NCBI RefSeq assembly: GCF_016617715.1
Contig: NZ_CP067225.1
Span: 1,860,001 to 1,924,000, forward strand
Origin: Paracoccus sp. MC1862
GTDB lineage: Bacteria; Pseudomonadota; Alphaproteobacteria; Rhodobacterales; Rhodobacteraceae
Direction of reading: 5' to 3'
DNA: 64,000 bases
In this document: in pieces, positions 57,101-64,000 of the stretch
Position numbering within the stretch: position 1 is the stretch's first letter
How the letters are laid out: each line of letters opens with the position of its first letter
Notes under the pieces: model-generated
The model's database searches: none
Seen by the model: only the letters and a program-made list of their open reading frames with translations
What the model was told of the DNA's origin: nothing
Position numbers and translations under genes: made by a program

Positions 57101-57182
57101 GGTGCGCGAGCATCCGCTCGATGGCATAATGGGTCTTGCCGGTGTTCGTCGGCCCCAGCACGGCCGTGACGCGTCCCGCCAC
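54156..57182 (-). CDS. SUV3-like DEAD/DEAH-type RNA helicase with long RG-rich tail
   Basis: A 1008-residue superfamily 2 helicase related to mitochondrial SUV3. Residues 1-~330 hold the motor: Walker A GPTNTGKTHYAIERML, DEIQLCADPERGHVFTDRLL (motif II), GSATM (motif III) and HELGQIAGRAGRHTEPGTF (motif VI). The middle, to about 800, is helical with a SUV3 C-terminal domain. The last ~200 residues are low complexity: an acidic Glu/Ala segment then a tail full of RG, RGG-like and GKP repeats, ending DPDSPFAVLAALKNKS. In mitochondria SUV3 works with PNPase to degrade RNA; here RNA turnover is the likely role. The TPR gene ends one base upstream. Confidence 0.9.
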   Translation of the reverse strand: MAGRVTAVLGPTNTGKTHYAIERMLAHRTGVIGLPLRLLAREVYDRIVKARGPSVVALITGEERIVPERAAYWVATTEAMPEVLADFVAIDEIQLCADPERGHVFTDRLLNMRGLHETLLLGSATMRPAIAALVPEAQFMRRERFSTLTWAGSKKLSRMPPRSAIVGFSVDDVYATAELIRRQKGGCAVVMGALSPRTRNAQVAMYQAGEVDYLVATDAIGMGLNLDIRHVAFEATHKFDGRRLRPLFPHELGQIAGRAGRHTEPGTFGVTGEAQPLDEGLIDAIENHRFQPISRLIWRNSSLEFGTVDRLIQSLEQPSGSEWLGRGREADDLSSLKTLSALPEIRDRVTHPKDVRLLWDVCRIPDFRGISPAEHTTLLTRIYGFLQDGGIPGDWLARSVARIDKPGGDIDAISKRLAYIRTWTYVAQRNGWVRDEAHWREETRAVEDRLSDALHAALTQRFVDRRTSVLLRRLKQKESLVAEVNDKGEVTVEGEFAGRLEGFRFRTDPSAQGDEAKMLTRAAYEALRPEFHLRADRFYNAPDTELDFTVQGGLMWGGSAVGKLVRGADPLKPGIEVFVDEDAGPEVAEKVRRRLQHFIDRKIAAGFEPLLTMQADEALTGLARGVAFRLVEAMGVLPREGIASEIKELDQDARGSLRKHGVRFGQFTIFLPALLKPAPTRLRLLLSALWAGADEFPESPPPGLVTIPNLPDVPRDYYTLSGYHPAGERAIRIDMLERLADMLRAQDSRGGFEATPDMLSITGMTLDQFADLMGGLGYRGEKAERVKTRAVVAVVPEPAPVPEGEPVAPMTEEESVLAAETRARWEAEQAERQRAEAEAEQAAATEAGEVPAADGNEAEAAEAAPEMESFYTFTWAPRPRGPRREGRDGEARGNRRPGRFGGTQPQGGQQREGQPRQAAPAEGEDRRGDRPRAERRFGGDRQGEAQGQQRQGKSGKPKGERGKGGPAGKDRPPRNEGGRSFESRPPRNDKPIDPDSPFAVLAALKNKS

Positions 57183-57183
57183 G

Positions 57184-57747
57184 TCAGGCGTCCTGCCCCT
57201 GGCCTTCGGCCAGCAACCGCCCGATGCCGTCGCGCGCTTCCTCCTGATGCGGATGGATCACCAGGCTTTCGTGATAAGCGGCAAGCGCGCGGTCATGGTC
57301 CCCCATATCCTCGAGGATCGTGGCCAGCAGCGTGAGCGAGGGCCAGTGCCGCGGCTCAAGCCGCAGCGCCTGCGCGAGATCAGAGATCGCGGGACCCGTC
57401 TGCCCGGCAAGATAAAAGGCCGTTCCGCGCGCCGCCCATCCGGCGGCGAAGTCGGGCGCGTTCTCGGTCAGCGCCGTCAGGTGGCCGATGGCGGCAGGCA
57501 CGTCGCCTGCGTCCAGCGCCGCCTCGCCCCGCATCAGCAGCAGGTCCAGCGCGGCCGAACCCGAGCGCGACCAGGCCCGCTCGATGTCAGACTGCGCCCG
57601 CATCCATGCATCGCCCTGCTGCAAGGACAGTTCGCTGAAAAGTGAATCCATTTCGGCGGGGCTTTGCGCGCGCAGGGGCAAAGCCGTTAACAGAATCGAC
57701 AGGATTGCCGCGCCAAATGCCGCTGCGGCAGGGTGGAACTGGGTCAT
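57184..57747 (-). CDS. Exported TPR-repeat protein
   Basis: A 187-residue protein with a signal peptide (FGAAILSILLTALPLRA) and about three TPR motifs, for example ALDAGDVPAAIGHLTALTENAPDFAAGWAARGTAFYLAGQTGPAISDLAQALRLEPRHWPSLTLLATILEDMGDHDRALAAYHESLVIHP. It should scaffold a periplasmic interaction, partner unknown. An in-frame ATG four codons upstream (57759) is an alternative start. One base separates it from the helicase gene, so they are co-transcribed although they act in different compartments. Confidence 0.82.
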   Translation of the reverse strand: MTQFHPAAAAFGAAILSILLTALPLRAQSPAEMDSLFSELSLQQGDAWMRAQSDIERAWSRSGSAALDLLLMRGEAALDAGDVPAAIGHLTALTENAPDFAAGWAARGTAFYLAGQTGPAISDLAQALRLEPRHWPSLTLLATILEDMGDHDRALAAYHESLVIHPHQEEARDGIGRLLAEGQGQDA

Positions 57748-57810
57748 CGGCACGCGCATATGGATGATGTAAGCATTCCCGCGCCGCGGCGCCAGATTGG
57801 GAGAGATTGG

Positions 57811-58095
57811 ATGAGTGCAGTGATCGAGGGTGCCGTCAAGGCACTGGGGAACCGGATTTCCTCGTTCGACGGTTCGGCGAAGTTCGTCGTCGAGGGCGAA
57901 GGCGCGATCATGATCGACGAACAGGGCGTCCGCGCGGGCGACGAGGCGGCCGAGGTGACGCTGACCGCCAGCCGCGACACCTTCGAAGGAATCATGAACG
58001 GCGACACCAACCCGACCATGGCTTACATGAGCGGCAAGCTGAAGATCGACGGCTCGCTGCCCGCCGCGATGAAGCTGGGCGCGGCGCTCTCCTGA
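57811..58095 (+). CDS. SCP2 sterol-binding domain protein
   Basis: A 94-residue single-domain protein with the SCP2 fold: FDGSAKFVVEGEGAIMIDEQGVRAGDEAAEVTLTASRDTFEGIMNGDTNPTMAYMSGKLKIDGSLPAAMKLGAAL. Such proteins bind lipids or acyl-CoA in a hydrophobic tunnel. The gene is divergent from the TPR gene and followed after 14 bases by a lipase-like hydrolase, which suggests a lipid-linked role for the pair. Confidence 0.9.
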   Translation: MSAVIEGAVKALGNRISSFDGSAKFVVEGEGAIMIDEQGVRAGDEAAEVTLTASRDTFEGIMNGDTNPTMAYMSGKLKIDGSLPAAMKLGAALS

Positions 58096-58109
58096 CGGAC
58101 CGGGCGCCG

Positions 58110-59084
58110 ATGGACGCAGTCGCCCGACCGGCCTCCGGGTCACAGGGATTTCAGCCGGCGCCTTTGAACCGCCTGCCCGGTGAGCCGCCCTCACCGGGAC
58201 AGGCCTTCTTCCTGCAGGCCGAGGATGGCCTGCGGCTGCGGCTCGGCCTGTGGCAACCCCGGGACGCTGCAACGGGAACGGTTCTGCTGTTTCCGGGCCG
58301 GACCGAGTATCTTGAGAAATACGATGGAATCGCCACCCGGCTTGCGGCCGGGGGCTTTGCCGTGCTTGCCATCGACTGGCGGGGACAAGGGCTGTCGGAC
58401 CGGCTGCTGCGCGATCCCCGCGCGGGCCACATCGCCGACTTCGCCGATTACCAGAACGATGTCGTGGAAATTGTGGTGGCGGCCGATACGCTGGGGCTGC
58501 CGCGTCCCTGGCACCTGCTTGCGCATTCGATGGGGGGCTGCATCGGCCTCGCCGCGCTTCTGAACGGGCTGCCGGTGGAAACCGCGGCCTTCTCGGCCCC
58601 GATGTGGGGACTGCACCATCCTCGGGTGCCGGACGCGGTCATCACCGGCCTCACGGGTATCGCCCGGCGGCTGGGCCGCGCCGAACTGACGGCCATCGGC
58701 ACGGGCAGCGGCGGGACCTATCTGCTGGACGCGCCTTTTCGCGGGAATGCCCTGACCGGCGACCCGGTGCAATGGGCGCGGCTGGTGGCGCAGGCCGGAA
58801 GCTGGCCCGAACTGACCCTCGGCGGCGCCACCTATGCCTGGATCGCCGCGGCGCGCGCCGAATGCCGCCGTCTCGGCGCCCTGCCCTCGCCCGATCTTCC
58901 GGCGCTGATCGCCGTGGGCGGGGCCGAGGCCGTTGTCTCGGCCACCGCGATCCACATCCGCGCGGCGGCTTGGCCACAGGCGCAACTGCTGGACCTGCCC
59001 GGCGCCCGCCACGAACTGATGTTCGAGGCGGCCCCCGTGGCCGAGCGGTTCCTTTCCTCAGCCGTCGCCCTGTTTCGAGGCTGA
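58110..59084 (+). CDS. Alpha/beta hydrolase, monoacylglycerol lipase/lysophospholipase-like
   Basis: A 324-residue serine hydrolase resembling PldB and monoacylglycerol lipase. Clear are GTVLLFPGRTEYLEKYDGIATRLAAGGFAVLAIDWRGQGLSDR (oxyanion region), the nucleophile elbow LLAHSMGGCIGLAALL (GHSMG-like, with Ala for the first Gly) and a C-terminal His in GARHELMFEA. No signal peptide. Co-transcribed with the SCP2 gene. Substrate is a lysophospholipid or monoacylglycerol by family only. Confidence 0.88.
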   Translation: MDAVARPASGSQGFQPAPLNRLPGEPPSPGQAFFLQAEDGLRLRLGLWQPRDAATGTVLLFPGRTEYLEKYDGIATRLAAGGFAVLAIDWRGQGLSDRLLRDPRAGHIADFADYQNDVVEIVVAADTLGLPRPWHLLAHSMGGCIGLAALLNGLPVETAAFSAPMWGLHHPRVPDAVITGLTGIARRLGRAELTAIGTGSGGTYLLDAPFRGNALTGDPVQWARLVAQAGSWPELTLGGATYAWIAAARAECRRLGALPSPDLPALIAVGGAEAVVSATAIHIRAAAWPQAQLLDLPGARHELMFEAAPVAERFLSSAVALFRG

Positions 59085-59354
59085 CGGGGGACGCAGGTGG
59101 CTGCGGCAACGGCGACCGATCCTTTCACCCACAAGGGACGCGGCGCCCTGTCCTGTCTGGCTCATGCGTTTATGGTGAAATGGTCGTCAGAAAACGGCCG
59201 CCGGCCGGTCCCCTGCCCTGGCGGCCATGGTCCTGATGCCCTTTCCGGCAGCAGGGCTACTCATGCAGCCCCTCAACCCGGCACTTCCTGCCGCCATGCC
59301 GGTACAAGATTCTGATCCGGCCCCCGCCGTTGCGGCTCGTTCCGGCGTTCCGTC

Positions 59355-60965
59355 TCAGCCCTCGCCTCGGAACGCCCTGATCTGCCGCACCAGCGCCAGC
59401 GTCGAGGCGTCCTGTCCCTCGGCCTCGGCGCCATCCAGCAGCGGCGCGATCTGCTGGGCGAGTTCCTTGCCAAGCTCGACCCCCCACTGGTCAAAGCTGT
59501 TGATCCCGAGGATCACGCCCTCGACAAACACACGGTGCTCGTAAAGCGCGATGATCTGGCCAAGGGTGAAGGGCGTCAGTTCCTCGATCACCAGCGTGGT
59601 CGAGGGGCGGTTGCCCGGAAAGACGCGGTGGCGGGCCTGCTTCTCGGCTTCCGGGCCGGTCAGCCCTTTGGCGGCGACCTGAGCCCGCGCTTCCTCCAGC
59701 GAGCGGCCGCGCATCAGGGCGCCGCTTTGCGCCAGGCAGTTGGCGATCAGCAGCTTCTGGTGGTGATCCAGTTCCGGCTCGTGGCCGCAGGCGGCGACGA
59801 TGAACTCACAGGGGACGACCTGCAGGCCCTGGTGGATCAACTGGTAGAAGGCGTGCTGGCCGTTGGTCCCCGGCTCTCCCCAGACGATGGCGCCGGCAGG
59901 ACGGTCCAGCGCTGTGCCGTCCATGGTGACGCCCTTGCCGTTCGATTCCATCTCGAGCTGCTGCAGATAGGCGGGCAGCCGCAGCAGGCGGTTGGCATAG
60001 GGCAGGACGGCGCGGGTCGGATAGCCGCAGACCTGATGGTGCCAGATACCCACCAGCGCCAGCATCACCGGCAGGTTCCGGTCCAGGGAAGCCTCGCGGA
60101 AATGCTCGTCCATCGCGCGGCCGCCGGCGAGGAACTGATCGAACTGGTCAGGCCCGATCCCCAGCATCAGCGACAGCCCGATCGGCCCCCAGACCGAATA
60201 GCGCCCGCCCACCCAGTCCGCGAAGCCGAAGACGCGGTCGGGGTCGATCCCGAACTCGGCCGTCCTGTCCGGCGCGCTCGACACCGCGGCGAACTGGCTG
60301 GCCGGATCGCGCACCCGTCCGGCCATCCAGCGGCGCACGGTATCGGCGTTGGTCATCGTCTCGAGGGTGGTGAAGGTCTTGGACGCCACGATCACCAGCG
60401 TCGTTTCCGGGTCCAGCCCCTTCAGCGTGTCGGCCGCATCCGCCCCGTCCACGTTGGAAATGAAATGCAGCCGCGGCCCGTCCTGATACGGCGCCAGCGC
60501 CAGCGCGGCCATCGCAGGCCCCAGATCCGAGCCGCCGATGCCGACGTTGACGACATCGGTATAGGCGCCGCCCTGCCCCGCCCGCCGGCCCGAGCGGATG
60601 TCATCGGCAAAGCTGCGCATCCGGGCAAGCGTCGCCTGGACCTCGGGCAGCACGTCATGGCCATCGACGAGAATCGGGCCGTCGCTTGCCCGCAGCGCCG
60701 TGTGCAGGACGGCGCGACCCTCGGTCTCGTTGATCTTGTCGCCCGCGAACATCGCCGCGCGCCGGGCCGGCACATCGGCTGCAAGCGCCAGCAGCAGGTC
60801 GCGGGCGGTCCCGTCGATGGCGGTCTTCGACCAGTCGAACCACAGCCCTTCGGCGGAAAGGGCGCAGTCGCGGGCACGGTCGGGGCCGGCGTCGAACAGC
60901 GCGACAATGGAACGGTCCTGCGTGGCCGCGCGATGCGCCGCCAGTTGACCCCAGAGGTCGGTCAT
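59355..60965 (-). CDS. pgi: Glucose-6-phosphate isomerase
   Basis: Interconverts glucose 6-phosphate and fructose 6-phosphate. The 536-residue protein has VGIGGSDLGPAMAALAL, the signature DWVGGRYSVWGPIGLSLMLG, and GEPGTNGQHAFYQLIHQG. The start is MTDLWGQLAAHR, the family start, with a GAAAGGAAC ribosome binding sequence. It is last in zwf-pgl-pgi, 26 bases after pgl, which together feed glucose 6-phosphate into the Entner-Doudoroff and pentose phosphate routes or back to fructose 6-phosphate. Confidence 0.97.
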   Translation of the reverse strand: MTDLWGQLAAHRAATQDRSIVALFDAGPDRARDCALSAEGLWFDWSKTAIDGTARDLLLALAADVPARRAAMFAGDKINETEGRAVLHTALRASDGPILVDGHDVLPEVQATLARMRSFADDIRSGRRAGQGGAYTDVVNVGIGGSDLGPAMAALALAPYQDGPRLHFISNVDGADAADTLKGLDPETTLVIVASKTFTTLETMTNADTVRRWMAGRVRDPASQFAAVSSAPDRTAEFGIDPDRVFGFADWVGGRYSVWGPIGLSLMLGIGPDQFDQFLAGGRAMDEHFREASLDRNLPVMLALVGIWHHQVCGYPTRAVLPYANRLLRLPAYLQQLEMESNGKGVTMDGTALDRPAGAIVWGEPGTNGQHAFYQLIHQGLQVVPCEFIVAACGHEPELDHHQKLLIANCLAQSGALMRGRSLEEARAQVAAKGLTGPEAEKQARHRVFPGNRPSTTLVIEELTPFTLGQIIALYEHRVFVEGVILGINSFDQWGVELGKELAQQIAPLLDGAEAEGQDASTLALVRQIRAFRGEG

Positions 60966-60991
60966 CGATGTTCCTTTCAATGAAGGCGCGG

Positions 60992-61660
60992 TCATTCCGC
61001 GTAATGCACGATCATGCCCTTGAGCACGGCGGCGACCGGCGCCTGCTCGACCGGTAGCGAGGCCGCGCGTTCCAGCGCCTCGCGCTTTTCCGGCCCGGCG
61101 ATCATCAGAAAGCTTTCGGTCGCGGAACTCAGCGCGGGCCGGGTCAGGGTCACGCGCGGCTCCTCGGTTGCCGCAGCCATGATCGGCAGCACCGGAGGCG
61201 CCGCGGCGTCAAGCGCGGCGGCCAGTCCCTCGGCGCCGGGGAACAGGCTGGCGGTGTGCATGTCCTCGCCCATTCCCAGCAGCAGGACCGACAGCGGCAG
61301 CAGGGGCGCGATCCGCTCGGACGCGAGCGCCGCCCCGGCTGCGGGGTCGAGGCCCTCGGCGTAAAGCTCGATCAGTTCGGCCCCCGCGCCCTGCTCGATC
61401 AGGTTGCGCCGGATCAGCCGGGCGTTCGAGCGGTTGTGGTCGGGCGGCACCCAGCGTTCGTCGCTGGGGATCACCAGCACGCGGTCCCATTCCAGCCGTG
61501 CCGCCGCCAGTGCCTTGAAGACGGGGATGGGGGTCGAGCCGCCCGGCAGGCACAGCACCGCCCTGTCGCGGGTCTTCAGCGCCATGCCCAGCGCCTCGGT
61601 CATTTCCTGCGCCACGGCCAGCGTCAGCGCCTCGCGGTCGGGATGCTCGATCAGCTTCAT
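60992..61660 (-). CDS. pgl: 6-phosphogluconolactonase
   Basis: Hydrolyses 6-phosphogluconolactone to 6-phosphogluconate, the step after Zwf. The 222-residue DevB-type protein shows LCLPGGSTPIPVFKALA, VLVIPSDERWVPPDHNRSNARLIRRNLIEQ, LLLGMGEDMHTASLFPGA and TEEPRVTLTRPALSSATESFLMIAGPEKREALERA. It lies 19 bases after zwf and 26 before pgi. Confidence 0.96.
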   Translation of the reverse strand: MKLIEHPDREALTLAVAQEMTEALGMALKTRDRAVLCLPGGSTPIPVFKALAAARLEWDRVLVIPSDERWVPPDHNRSNARLIRRNLIEQGAGAELIELYAEGLDPAAGAALASERIAPLLPLSVLLLGMGEDMHTASLFPGAEGLAAALDAAAPPVLPIMAAATEEPRVTLTRPALSSATESFLMIAGPEKREALERAASLPVEQAPVAAVLKGMIVHYAE

Positions 61661-61679
61661 CGGTTCTCTTGCCTTTGGT

Positions 61680-63116
61680 TCAGGACTGCAGGTTACGCCA
61701 GTGGCGGCCGTCGCGGCCGATCAGCCCCAACGCTTCATCGGGGCCGCTGGTGCCGGGCGGATAGGATGCGGGTTGCGCGCCCCCCTCCTCCCAGGCGCGG
61801 ATGACGGGATCGGCCCAGGCCCAGGCGGCCTCGACCTCGTCGCCGCGCATGAACAGGGTCTGGTCGCCGCGGATCACCTCGGTGATCAGCCGTTCATAGG
61901 CGTCGGGTATGTCGACCCCCAGAGCCTCGGCGAAGCTCATGTCCAGCGGCACCTCGACCAGACGCAGCTCGCCCGGCCCCGGCTCCTTGATCATCACCAT
62001 GAGGTTGATCCCCTCGTTCGGCTGCAGGCGGATCACAAGCTGGTCCGGTTTCTGCCGCTCCTCGGCGTCGAAGATCGAGTGCGGCGGCTTGCGGAAGACG
62101 ACCGCGATCTCGCTGGTGCGCGCGGCAAGGCACTTGCCGGTCCGCAGGTAGAAGGGCACCCCCTGCCAGCGCCAGTTGGCAAGGCGCAGCTTCAGCGCCA
62201 CGAAGCTTTCGGTGCGGCTGGCCGGGTTTCCGACATCGGCGCGGTAGCCGGCGCCGTCCGCGGCATATTGCCCGCGCACGATGTCGCTCTCGGGCACCGG
62301 CTCCAGTGCACGGATGACCTTGAGCTTCTCGTCCCGCACCGCGTCGGGGTCAAAGCGCCAGGGCGGCTCCATCGCGATCAGGCAGACAAGCTGCATCAGG
62401 TGGTTCTGCACCATGTCGCGCATGGCGCCCGCGTGGTCGTAATAGGCGGCGCGGCCGGCGACGCCCACGGTCTCGGCCACGGTGATCTGGACATGGTCGA
62501 TGTAATGGGCGTTCCACAGCGGCTCGAACAGGATGTTGGCGAAGCGGATCGCCATCAGGTTCTGGACCGTTTCCTTTCCCAGATAATGGTCGATCCGGTA
62601 GATCTGCCCTTCGGTGAAATGCCGCGCCAGCGTGCGGTTCAGCCCGCGGGCCGAGGCAAGGTCGCGGCCGAAGGGCTTTTCCACCACGATCCGGGCATCC
62701 GACCCGGCGATCCCGTGGCCTGACAGCCGGTCGGCAATATCGCCGAACAGCGCGGGCGCGACCGAAAGGTAGAAAGCCTGCACGACGTCCTTGCGCATCC
62801 TTGCGGCAAGGTCCGCCCAGCCCTCGGCGCCCGTCGCATCCACGGGGACATAGAACAGGCGGCCAAGGAAGGCGGGAAGCCCGGGGTCGCCGGCACGGGG
62901 CGGGTCGAACTCGGCGATGGCGGCGGCGATGTCGGCGCGGAAGCCGCTGTCGTCCATGGGGGTGCGGGCCGTGCCGATGATGCGGGCGCCGTCGGGGAAA
63001 TGGCCGGCCGAATGGCGGCGGAACAAGGCGGGGAAGATCTTGCGCCGCGCAAGGTCGCCAGTCGCGCCGAAGATGACGAGATCGAAGTCATCGACCGCTG
63101 TCAGACGCGATGCCAT
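61680..63116 (-). CDS. zwf: Glucose-6-phosphate 1-dehydrogenase
   Basis: Oxidises glucose 6-phosphate to the lactone with NAD(P)+. The 478-residue protein has the Rossmann start DLVIFGATGDLARRKIFPALF and the substrate-binding active site IYRIDHYLGKETVQNLMAIRFAN. I use the ATG of MASRLTAVDD; a GTG seven codons upstream is the alternative. First gene of zwf-pgl-pgi, which is the upper Entner-Doudoroff entry; edd and eda are not in the window. Confidence 0.96.
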   Translation of the reverse strand: MASRLTAVDDFDLVIFGATGDLARRKIFPALFRRHSAGHFPDGARIIGTARTPMDDSGFRADIAAAIAEFDPPRAGDPGLPAFLGRLFYVPVDATGAEGWADLAARMRKDVVQAFYLSVAPALFGDIADRLSGHGIAGSDARIVVEKPFGRDLASARGLNRTLARHFTEGQIYRIDHYLGKETVQNLMAIRFANILFEPLWNAHYIDHVQITVAETVGVAGRAAYYDHAGAMRDMVQNHLMQLVCLIAMEPPWRFDPDAVRDEKLKVIRALEPVPESDIVRGQYAADGAGYRADVGNPASRTESFVALKLRLANWRWQGVPFYLRTGKCLAARTSEIAVVFRKPPHSIFDAEERQKPDQLVIRLQPNEGINLMVMIKEPGPGELRLVEVPLDMSFAEALGVDIPDAYERLITEVIRGDQTLFMRGDEVEAAWAWADPVIRAWEEGGAQPASYPPGTSGPDEALGLIGRDGRHWRNLQS

Positions 63117-63182
63117 CGCTTTCACCGTCCCCTTCACGCTTCGGCCATGGTGGTAGAGGCTGTACCCCGCCCCGGCAAGCCG

Positions 63183-63728
63183 TCAGCCCGCGCGGGCAAG
63201 CGCCCTCGCCAGCCGCGGCAGCCGGGCGCGGGCCATCAGGTCGCGCAAGGGGACCCGCCCGCCCAGCGCCTGCGCCTTGGCATGGGCGGCCCCGACGCTG
63301 GCCGCCACGGGCTCGGGATCGTGCCGCCAGAGGTCCAGCAGGAAGGCGTCGGGATGAACGGCACGCAGGCCCAACGCCGAGAGCACGCGTGCGGGGAAGT
63401 CGCGCAGGTTGGCGGTGACGATGAGTTCAGCGCCCGAGGCCAGCGCCGTTTCGGCCACATGGCGGTCGGCGGGATCGGGCCAGTCGAAGCCCGCGGCAAG
63501 GGTGCCGTCGCCGGCGGCCTCGGCCTGCGGATGGGACAGGCGCAGCAGCGCGATCTCGGCCCCGGCAACGGCGGCCCCGTCAGGGCCGAGGCGGGCGGCG
63601 GCATGGCGCCATTCGTCGAGAATGCGGGCGGACCAGACCGGCTGGTAAAGCCCGGCATCCGCTGCGCCGAGCAGGATTTCCCGCAGGACGGTCGGGTAGA
63701 GGACGCAGGCGTCGAGGACCGCCTTCAT
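63183..63728 (-). CDS. PIN domain protein
   Basis: A 181-residue protein with a PIN-like nuclease domain: MKAVLDACVLYPTVLREILL with Asp6, a Glu in ARILDEWRHAAARL, and DPADRHVAETALASGAELIVTANLRDFPARVL with two further acidic positions, so all metal-binding acids appear present. The C-terminal ~40 residues are helical. VapC toxins are about 130 residues and come with an antitoxin; this one is longer, has no partner gene, and overlaps the RlmI-type gene by ATGA. That favours a housekeeping RNA-processing role or an unusual toxin; both are inference. Confidence 0.75.
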   Translation of the reverse strand: MKAVLDACVLYPTVLREILLGAADAGLYQPVWSARILDEWRHAAARLGPDGAAVAGAEIALLRLSHPQAEAAGDGTLAAGFDWPDPADRHVAETALASGAELIVTANLRDFPARVLSALGLRAVHPDAFLLDLWRHDPEPVAASVGAAHAKAQALGGRVPLRDLMARARLPRLARALARAG

Positions 63729-64000
63729 CCGTCCAGCCGGAAGAACAGCGCCTTGAGGTAGCCGCTTTCGGCAAGCTGCGGCAGCATCGGGTGGTCCGGC
63801 CCGGCGAAGCCCGTGTGGATCAGCTGCATCCGCCGCCCGCCCCGCCCGATCCCCCGGGCACTGGCGTTGCGGAAGGCCGTCAGGTCCGCGGCATGGCTGC
63901 AGGAGCAGAGGCAAAGATAGCCCCCCGGCACGACCAGAGACGCGGCCAGACGCGCCACTCGCTCATAGGCGCGCAGGCCGGCGTCGAGCGCCTGCTTGGC
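63725..64000 (-). CDS. RlmI-type class I SAM-dependent rRNA methyltransferase, 3' end only
   Basis: The frame enters from the window edge and reads AKQALDAGLRAYERVARLAASLVVPGGYLCLCSCSHAADL then TAFRNASARGIGRGGRRMQLIHTGFAGPDHPMLPQLAESGYLKALFFRLDG. CSCSHA with its catalytic Cys and the GPDHPMLPQLAESGYLKALF ending are typical of RlmI/RlmK-like enzymes that make 5-methylcytosine in 23S rRNA. The PUA and SAM-binding parts lie outside. Its stop overlaps the PIN gene start. Confidence 0.85.
   Translation of the reverse strand, partial: AKQALDAGLRAYERVARLAASLVVPGGYLCLCSCSHAADLTAFRNASARGIGRGGRRMQLIHTGFAGPDHPMLPQLAESGYLKALFFRLDG

Noticed and set aside
53967..57335. 1122-codon plus-strand frame opposite the SUV3-like helicase
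   Set aside because: Spans several minus-strand genes and their gaps, composition is that of a reversed helicase gene, and it has no motif.
59085..59354. Possible small gene between the lipase-like gene and pgi
   Set aside because: A GTG-started frame of ~72 codons is open but has no hydrophobic core, motif or ribosome binding site; treated as intergenic.
63183..63728. VapC toxin of a toxin-antitoxin pair
   Set aside because: No antitoxin-like small gene precedes it and it is 181 rather than about 130 residues; kept as an unpaired PIN protein.

Overview
This window is a high-GC alphaproteobacterial chromosome segment, most likely from the Rhodobacteraceae and closest in character to Paracoccus or Rhodobacter. 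The reasons are the linked ccoNOQP-ccoGHIS, uspA, fnrL and hemN block, ALAS-type heme synthesis (hemA), an NDUFS6-like complex I zinc protein, a SUV3-like helicase next to S4, ferredoxin and CarD genes, and G/C-rich third codon positions. Coding density is high. I see no prophage, insertion sequence, integrase, rRNA operon or CRISPR array. Nearly all genes are core or lineage-conserved chromosomal genes.

Layout. 1-2.8 kb: end-truncated rRNA methyltransferase gene and clpS, divergent from a SPOR-tailed D-Ala-D-Ala carboxypeptidase. 3.2-14.7 kb: micro-oxic respiration block, with the cbb3 oxidase (ccoN-O-Q-P) and its assembly operon (ccoG-H-I-S) on the minus strand, then uspA, fnrL (minus) and hemN. 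Three FNR-type boxes (TTGA[CT]-N4-[AG]TCAA) sit at ccoG, ccoN/uspA and fnrL/hemN, and a fourth sits far away upstream of hemA (50.5 kb), so heme supply and the heme-copper oxidase appear to share one oxygen regulon. 14.8-17.7 kb: divergent sulfotransferase and GT14-like glycosyltransferase, then a HIT protein. 17.7-26.7 kb: ABC ATPase, NDUFS6-like protein, cation efflux, polA, fumC with two small genes, YebC and LysE. 26.9-30.9 kb: choline uptake operon choX-W-V controlled by divergent betI through a clear palindrome, then sspB. 31-33.4 kb: two identical tRNA-Asp genes and two secreted PRC-barrel proteins, one carrying about 21 nine-residue repeats. 33.5-37.8 kb: anmK and a tyrS-psuK-psuG run. 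38-52 kb: patatin, a frameshifted DUF2267 gene, prfB, PBP1A, amidase, aminotransferase, DsbA-like protein, ispG, RodZ-like protein, hemA and an M20 peptidase. 52.6-58 kb: TPR, helicase, S4, ferredoxin and carD, all on the minus strand. 57.8-64 kb: SCP2 and a lipase-like hydrolase, the zwf-pgl-pgi glycolytic entry operon, a PIN protein and the end of an RlmI-type methyltransferase gene.

Unexplained structure is mainly non-coding: a roughly 57-bp dispersed palindromic repeat (three copies, both orientations) and a second dispersed element built on CTTTCGGC...AAATATCCC that lies just behind stop codons and in two places forms long inverted repeats between convergent genes. The most unusual protein is the nonapeptide-repeat PRC-barrel protein. 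I did not find a clearly new multi-gene system; the best leads are listed as findings.
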